Source: Domibacillus sp. PGB-M46 | GTDB lineage: Bacteria; Bacillota; Bacilli; Bacillales; Domibacillaceae | Direction: 5' to 3' | Assembly: GCF_022668875.1 (NCBI RefSeq) | Contig: NZ_JAKGCR010000004.1 | Coordinates: 62,001-126,000 of the forward strand | DNA length: 64,000 nucleotides | Shown here: piece after piece, positions 60,154 to 64,000 of the stretch | Layout of the letters: each line of letters opens with the position of its first letter | How positions within the stretch are numbered: the stretch's first letter is position 1 | Translations under genes and position numbers: made by a program | Notes under the pieces: generated by a model | Told to the model about the DNA's origin: nothing | Seen by the model: only the letters and a program-made list of their open reading frames with translations | The model's database searches: none

Positions 60154-60894
60154 ATGATGATGTACTTAAAATATGTTCACAGAGTTGCGGATATGCTTGT
60201 TGATGCAGCGCATAAACAAACAAGCCAGGCGGATATTGCTGCTGAATGGATTGTCAAAAGTGTCCGGCGAGGAGGTATTGTTCACGTATTCGGCTGCGGG
60301 CATTCGCACATGCTGGCGGAGGAACTGTTTTACCGGGCTGGAGGGCTCGCCTGCATTCAGCCGATTTTTTTAGAAGATGTGATGCTTCATAAAGGAGCCG
60401 TGCGCTCTTCGACATTTGAACGCCAAAACGGCTATATTGCTTCTTTGGAGGACCAGCTCGATATTCGGCCGGAAGATGTACTGATTGTCGTATCCACATC
60501 AGGCATTAACCCGGTTCCGATCGACATTTTGCTTCGCGGCCGAAAAGCAGGCGTGAAAACAATCGCTATTACTTCCTTAGAATATAGCCGAAGAGCCCAG
60601 ACCCGGCACGAGGAAGGAACGACCCTGCGTGATGCCGCTGATCTTGTCATTGATAACAGCGCTCCTTATGGAGATGCGCTGTTATCAGACAAAAAAGCGC
60701 CAGCGCCGTTCGGGCCGGCGTCCACCCTGCTCAGTGCCGCCCTGTTAAATGGCATTATGGCTTCTGTGATCGCCAAAATGATTGAACGTGGATTGGAGCC
60801 GCCGATTTTTTTAAGCGGCAATCTGCCGGATGCCGATGAACATAACCGTATGCTGGTTGAACAATATAAAGAACGGATTCCTCTGCTTCGTTAA
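60154..60894 (+). CDS. SIS-domain sugar-phosphate-binding protein (UPF0309)
   Basis: A 246-residue SIS domain protein, GGIVHVFGCGHSHMLAEELFYRAGGLA, VLIVVSTSGINPVPID and HEEGTTLRDAADLVIDNSAPYGDALL. The UPF0309 family is often found next to nag genes. The SIS fold suggests binding or isomerisation of an amino-sugar phosphate, but no reaction is assigned. Last gene of the nag operon, AAAGGAGCGG before the ATG. Confidence 0.88.
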   Translation: MMMYLKYVHRVADMLVDAAHKQTSQADIAAEWIVKSVRRGGIVHVFGCGHSHMLAEELFYRAGGLACIQPIFLEDVMLHKGAVRSSTFERQNGYIASLEDQLDIRPEDVLIVVSTSGINPVPIDILLRGRKAGVKTIAITSLEYSRRAQTRHEEGTTLRDAADLVIDNSAPYGDALLSDKKAPAPFGPASTLLSAALLNGIMASVIAKMIERGLEPPIFLSGNLPDADEHNRMLVEQYKERIPLLR

Positions 60895-60926
60895 AACGCC
60901 CTTCCCTGCGGAAGAGCGTTTTTTTA
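60895..60926. terminator. Bidirectional terminator, nag operon/uvsE
   Basis: Stem AAACGC-CTTCC / GGAAG-GCGTTTTTTT. Confidence 0.88.
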
Positions 60927-61802
60927 ACGATACTGTTCCCGTATTTGCAGGACGGCAAGCTCCTTCATTTTTGCTTCCACCATCACATCAATGGATGAAT
61001 TCGGCAAATGCTCGATAAAATAGCGCCAGTCATCTTCTAAAATATAATTATGGTGAGCGCGATCTGTTTTCCCGTCCCGTCCGGAACTGATATGCATTTT
61101 CGGCGGGATTTCTTTATGCTGCCACGTGTCGACGGCACGCTGGATTACTTCGTCAATTTTCGCGTCTTCTTCATGGTTACATGCATGATGATGAATATCA
61201 AAACAAGCCGCTGCACCGGTTTCGCCACACACATCAAGCACATCATGGATGGTAAAAATCTTATCATCATTTTCAATCCGCATTGTTTGTTTGATCGCTT
61301 CCGGAAGCTGATTAAACGTTTCGGCAAAACGTTTCTTTGCTGATTCCTTATCTCCATACGCACCGCCGACATGCAAAATCATATCGCGTCCGCCGGTAAG
61401 ATCCAAGAGTTCCTGATGGTGAATCAAGTCTAAAATCGACTTTTGCACCACTTCCTCGTTAGGAGAATTGATTAATGTATACTGGCCTGGATGAACAGAT
61501 AAACGAACATCGTATTCAGCTGCCAGTTCCTTGATTTCATCGGTAATTTTTAAAACATCTTCATCTTTCCCCCACTCCCATGTCACCACCGGATGGGTGG
61601 CGAGCGGTATAAGGTTGCTGCTCATCCGGTAAAAATAAATCCGGTTGGCCACATTCCATTTTATGATTTCCAGCGTTTCATTTAAGTTATGAAGCGCCAG
61701 TTCTTTTATTTTGGCCATTCCTTCAGTTTCGGCTGTTTTCAGCCGGCACGTTTTAAATTTGGATGGCATCGACATATTGATGCAAGCATATCCGATTCGC
61801 AT
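60924..61802 (-). CDS. uvsE: UV damage endonuclease UvsE/UVDE (YwjD-like)
   Basis: A 292-residue TIM-barrel endonuclease: IGYACINMSMPSKFKTCRL, YRMSSNLIPLATHP, RLSVHPGQYTLINSP, LILHVGGAYGDK-like segment (MILHVGGAYGDKESA), FDIHHHACNHE and MHISSGRDG carry the metal-binding His/Glu. It nicks DNA 5' to UV photoproducts; B. subtilis YwjD acts in spores. AAAGGAGTTTATC precedes ATG. Convergent with the nag operon. Confidence 0.93.
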   Translation of the reverse strand: MRIGYACINMSMPSKFKTCRLKTAETEGMAKIKELALHNLNETLEIIKWNVANRIYFYRMSSNLIPLATHPVVTWEWGKDEDVLKITDEIKELAAEYDVRLSVHPGQYTLINSPNEEVVQKSILDLIHHQELLDLTGGRDMILHVGGAYGDKESAKKRFAETFNQLPEAIKQTMRIENDDKIFTIHDVLDVCGETGAAACFDIHHHACNHEEDAKIDEVIQRAVDTWQHKEIPPKMHISSGRDGKTDRAHHNYILEDDWRYFIEHLPNSSIDVMVEAKMKELAVLQIREQYR

Positions 61803-62171
61803 AGATAAACTCCTTTTTGGTTTCGTTTCTTTATCTTTTCCCTAACCGCCCGGGGATGAACCGCTTCACTATACATGAATTCACGCTTTTCCGACAAGAA
61901 AGAATTGGCTATACTATAAGTGAAGATAACTTTAAAATATGCATAATAGATTTCAGCTAATTTCATCGTTCTGAAGCACACTCAATAGATGCTTTTATAT
62001 AAACGTTTTTAAGCGATAATCGAAACAACCGTTTCGTTCATTTGATTTATTTTCAATTATCTGGTCACCTGTGATCACCCAGGTCACTTTTGGGATGGCT
62101 GTGATTCTGAATCCTGTTTTTCATTTTAATTTATTGTGATCCTATAATAAAAAAGCGCCATTTTCTTCAAA
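61803..62171. other. Gene-free stretch (369 bp)
   Basis: AT-rich sequence upstream of uvsE with no ORF of merit. It contains GGTCACCTGTGATCACCC near 62063 with an internal GTGATCAC palindrome and a repeated GGTCAC, of unknown role. Confidence 0.55.
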
Positions 62172-62217
62172 TAAAACAGCCCCTTTAAGTTAATAAAGCT
62201 TAAAGGGGCTGTTTTTT
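62172..62217. terminator. Long hairpin terminator
   Basis: Stem AACAGCCCCTTTAAG / CTTAAAGGGGCTGTT with T run; serves the EAL fragment on the minus strand. Confidence 0.85.
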
Positions 62218-62219
62218 AT

Positions 62220-62567
62220 CTACACAATTCTCTGCTGGCCAGAGAGTAATTTTTCGAATCCCTCACTAGGCCTTGGTTTTCCGAAAAGATAACCTTGTGC
62301 AAACTGGCAATTATATTCAAGAAGCATATTTATCAGCTGTTCTTCTTCAACTCCTTCCACAATCACCTGGAGGCCCGGACTCTTGCCTATTCCAATAATA
62401 GCTTTTAACAAATCTTGATCAGCCGGATCACTCAGACTATCAATAAACGATTTGCCTATCTTGATCATATCAATCGGTAAAGTCTTTATGACGCCCAGTG
62501 AAGAATAGCCTGTACCAAAATCATTAATTGATGTTCGGGCACCCAGCAGTATGCGCTTAATTCTCAT
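62220..62567 (-). pseudogene. EAL (c-di-GMP phosphodiesterase) domain remnant
   Basis: Encodes only the C-terminal third of an EAL domain: INDFGTGYSSLGVIKTLPIDMIKIGKSFI, VIVEGVEEEQLINMLLEYNCQFAQGYLFGKPRP. The preceding part with the EAL motif and N-terminal metal residues is absent, with a stop just upstream of the first ATG. There is no ribosome site. It is most likely a truncated gene that cannot be active. Confidence 0.8.
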
Positions 62568-62636
62568 TATTGTGTGGAATGTCCGTTTCTGTCTATGTGC
62601 AGCCAGCTTGAATAGGACTGTCCAAACCCATAAAAA

Positions 62637-62662
62637 AGATAAAGCGGTTCCAGAACCACTTT
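62637..62662 (-). terminator. Orphan minus-strand terminator
   Basis: Minus strand AAAGTGGTTC / GAACCGCTTT hairpin followed by ATCTTTTTT. No minus-strand gene lies upstream of it in the window. A 16-base stretch beside it, ACTTTGTCTACAGTCT (62658-62673), is nearly identical to one at 7547-7562. Confidence 0.5.
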
Positions 62663-62806
62663 GTCTACAGTCTGTGACCAGTTAAAACAGGTCTTTTTTA
62701 ATTTTTTTTTCAAAAAAATCAAATTTTTTCATACAATAGTAAAAAGCATTATAGATGGAATTGGAAAGTTAGTCTCAGAATAATTTAAGGTAAAGAGGTT
62801 AAATAA

Positions 62807-63445
62807 GTGGATAGAATAGAAATTTTTAAAGAAAATTATCATAAAGAGCTTGAATTGAGAGAGTATCTGCAAAACCGTTTCTCCACAAACGTTACAATTG
62901 TGACCTTATTAGTAGCTGCTTTGCTATACTGCATTAAAAATGCCGGCTCCATTGAATATACTAAATATTTTTATTCTGATTTCTTTTGGATTTTTTACAC
63001 CTCCCTAATCTTTTCGGTAGCTACTTCTATCTATATAATTGTGATTTTGTTAATACACTTACTTGGAGCACCTTATAAAAGAATACCTTCTTCTCAGATA
63101 CTAAATTCTTACTATCAAGATTTAGTAAAGTATTACAATGATTATCCCGAAGCCGAAGGAAATCCTGATAGTGAGTTCGAAAAATCTATGACTGAATATT
63201 ATATTGAGATAGGTACATATAATATGGAGGTCAACGAGAAAAGAACAAAAAATATGGGCAACGCACATATTGGTATAATTGTTTTAGCGGTTACTATTTT
63301 AATTTCTTTGATGTTCTATGTCCCCACCTTTCTTGAAAAGGATGCAAATGTTCAAAAGTTTGAAATTGTTGATCCGAGTACACCCGAAGATCCAGCGATA
63401 CCTAAAGAAAAAGATATAAAGGAGAATGTTAATGATCCAAAATAA
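62807..63445 (+). CDS. AT-rich hypothetical membrane protein (212 aa)
   Basis: A 212-residue protein with three membrane segments (about 30-45, 60-88, 152-175), a Tyr/Asn-rich charged middle (ILNSYYQDLVKYYNDYPEAEGNP) and an acidic/Pro C-terminus (DPSTPEDPAIPKEKD). GTG start at 62807 after AAAGAGG. Base composition is much more AT-rich than neighbouring core genes, which suggests horizontal acquisition. I do not recognise the family. It overlaps a small basic peptide gene and lies beside an integrase. Confidence 0.7.
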   Translation: MDRIEIFKENYHKELELREYLQNRFSTNVTIVTLLVAALLYCIKNAGSIEYTKYFYSDFFWIFYTSLIFSVATSIYIIVILLIHLLGAPYKRIPSSQILNSYYQDLVKYYNDYPEAEGNPDSEFEKSMTEYYIEIGTYNMEVNEKRTKNMGNAHIGIIVLAVTILISLMFYVPTFLEKDANVQKFEIVDPSTPEDPAIPKEKDIKENVNDPK

Positions 63446-63566
63446 CTCTAGAAAAACCGGTCCGCAAAACAGTAAAAAAACCCCTCCTCCGCCTAGAAAA
63501 CCGGATCCTTCGATTTTTAAAGAGAATTCCGTTAAACCTGGCCGTATTAACAGTAAAAAAAAATAA
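63432..63566 (+). CDS. Basic Pro/Lys-rich 44-residue peptide gene
   Basis: Overlaps the membrane protein gene by 14 bp, with AAAGGAG before ATG 63432. The product starts MIQNNSRKTGPQNSKKTPPP and ends VKPGRINSKKK. It is very basic, with two PxNSKK-type repeats. Not reported by long-ORF searches. Context and ribosome site support it; function unknown. Confidence 0.6.
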   Translation: MIQNNSRKTGPQNSKKTPPPPRKPDPSIFKENSVKPGRINSKKK

Positions 63567-63578
63567 CTTTTATTTGTA

Positions 63579-63620
63579 AAGCCCCAAAGCCGACATTGCC
63601 GACAGCTTTGGGGCTTTTTC
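63579..63620 (+). terminator. Terminator after the membrane protein/peptide pair
   Basis: Stem AGCCCCAAAGC / GCTTTGGGGCT with 14-base loop and T run. Confidence 0.88.
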
Positions 63621-63639
63621 AAAAGTATTTTGACAGCGC

Positions 63640-63660
63640 CCTACAATTTATTGTAGGGTT
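63640..63660. other. Hairpin CCCTACAAT/ATTGTAGGG before the integrase gene
   Basis: A 9-bp perfect inverted repeat with 2-base loop about 45 bp upstream of the integrase start, next to TTGACA (63630-63635). May be a regulator site. Confidence 0.5.
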
Positions 63661-63704
63661 TTCTCATAGGGATGACCGTTTAGTACATGAGAGGAGATGT
63701 CCTT

Positions 63705-64000
63705 ATGTCGAGTTATATTGTTTTAGATAAGAAAAATCCAAACGACAAGTCGGAACTTCCCCGCATAAAGATAACCGTTGAATTAGGATATGACGAGCGT
63801 GGTAAACGAATCCGGCGCAAAAAGACTGTTGCACTGAAAACTCTTTCGGATCGTGCTATTAAAAAAGCAATCACCGAATTTGAAATTGAAGTAGCAACCA
63901 GCGGCCCGATTGATACAAATAATCTTAAATACCGGGAAGCAGTTGCATTGTGGCTCGAGAACCATGTATCACATCTTTCCTTCCAATCGCAAAAGACGTA
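63705..64000 (+). CDS. Tyrosine recombinase/integrase, N-terminal part (cut by window end)
   Basis: The open frame runs to the window end. It begins MSSYIVLDKKNPNDKSELPR, with an arm-binding domain ITVELGYDERGKRIRRKKTVALK, and then the start of the SAM-like core-binding domain (YREAVALWLENHVSHLSF). GAGGAGATG precedes ATG 63705. This is the usual first half of phage/ICE-type integrases. The catalytic R-H-R-Y part lies outside the window. It suggests a mobile element whose end is near. Confidence 0.85.
   Translation, partial: MSSYIVLDKKNPNDKSELPRIKITVELGYDERGKRIRRKKTVALKTLSDRAIKKAITEFEIEVATSGPIDTNNLKYREAVALWLENHVSHLSFQSQKT

Noticed and set aside
63783-63965. Minus-strand frame within the integrase start
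   Set aside because: Overlaps the integrase frame, which has a good ribosome site and clear family features.

Overview
The window is chromosomal DNA from a spore-forming, low-GC Gram-positive bacterium of the Bacillaceae. It is related to Bacillus subtilis but clearly distinct from it. The main evidence is a set of B. subtilis-type genes: replication terminator protein (rtp) with a Ter-like site, the sporulation checkpoint gene sda, a Rok-type nucleoid protein, the aa3 quinol oxidase qoxABCD, a bioY-yhfT-yhfS operon, a cysH-sat-cysC-sumT-sirB-sirC operon, citM-citST, glcU-gdh, a nag operon with NagR-type operators, and a CotF-type coat protein. I cannot name the genus from sequence alone.

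Layout. 1-7 kb: end of the 2-oxoglutarate dehydrogenase operon (odhA-odhB), sda, NAD(P)HX repair (nnrD), rok, and a MoxR ATPase/VWA pair. 7.0-7.6 kb: a gene-free stretch with two related palindromic repeats in opposite orientation. 7.6-20 kb: yaaN/xpaC and yidC (minus strand); bioB; a chain of two dehydratase-fold proteins and a CidA/LrgB pair; an FNT transporter behind a near-perfect Rex box; ktrD with an aminotransferase (minus); and the biotin-regulated bioY-yhfT-yhfS operon. 20-26.7 kb: a phospholipase D-like protein, rtp, and citrate uptake with its two-component system. 26.7-31 kb: HlyIII-like protein, a GNAT-CoA disulfide reductase-UspA operon, and an ABC-F protein. 31.4-37.1 kb: sulfate assimilation and siroheme synthesis, ending in a TauE/SafE permease. 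37.1-38 kb: a small protein plus nucleotidyltransferase-like pair. 38.9-42.7 kb: qoxABCD. 42.7-54.7 kb: mostly minus-strand housekeeping and accessory genes, including a coat protein with a forespore-type promoter, a CDF transporter and a ZIP-like protein, gdh/glcU, an Uup-type ABC-F and purT. Among these is a plus-strand protein built of two near-identical unknown repeats. 54.9-60.9 kb: a CHAD protein with an N-terminal Cys-knuckle, and the GlcNAc regulon (nagP divergent from nagA-nagB-nagR-SIS). 60.9-64 kb: uvsE, an EAL-domain remnant, and an AT-rich accessory segment. That segment holds a membrane protein, a 44-residue basic peptide and the start of a tyrosine integrase cut by the window end.

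Several regulatory sites can be read directly: two BirA-type operators overlapping -35 boxes, Rex-type boxes before the FNT and qox genes, paired NagR (dre) sites with a cre site, a cre-like site before citM, a PurR-box-like site before purT, and a Ter-like site just upstream of the rtp promoter. No tRNA, rRNA, CRISPR array or recognisable riboswitch was seen. The best candidates for undescribed biology are the duplicated-domain protein (50.2 kb), the small protein/nucleotidyltransferase pair (37.2 kb), the zinc-knuckle CHAD protein (54.9 kb) and the membrane protein/basic peptide pair beside the integrase (62.8 kb). None can be called a proven new system from sequence alone.
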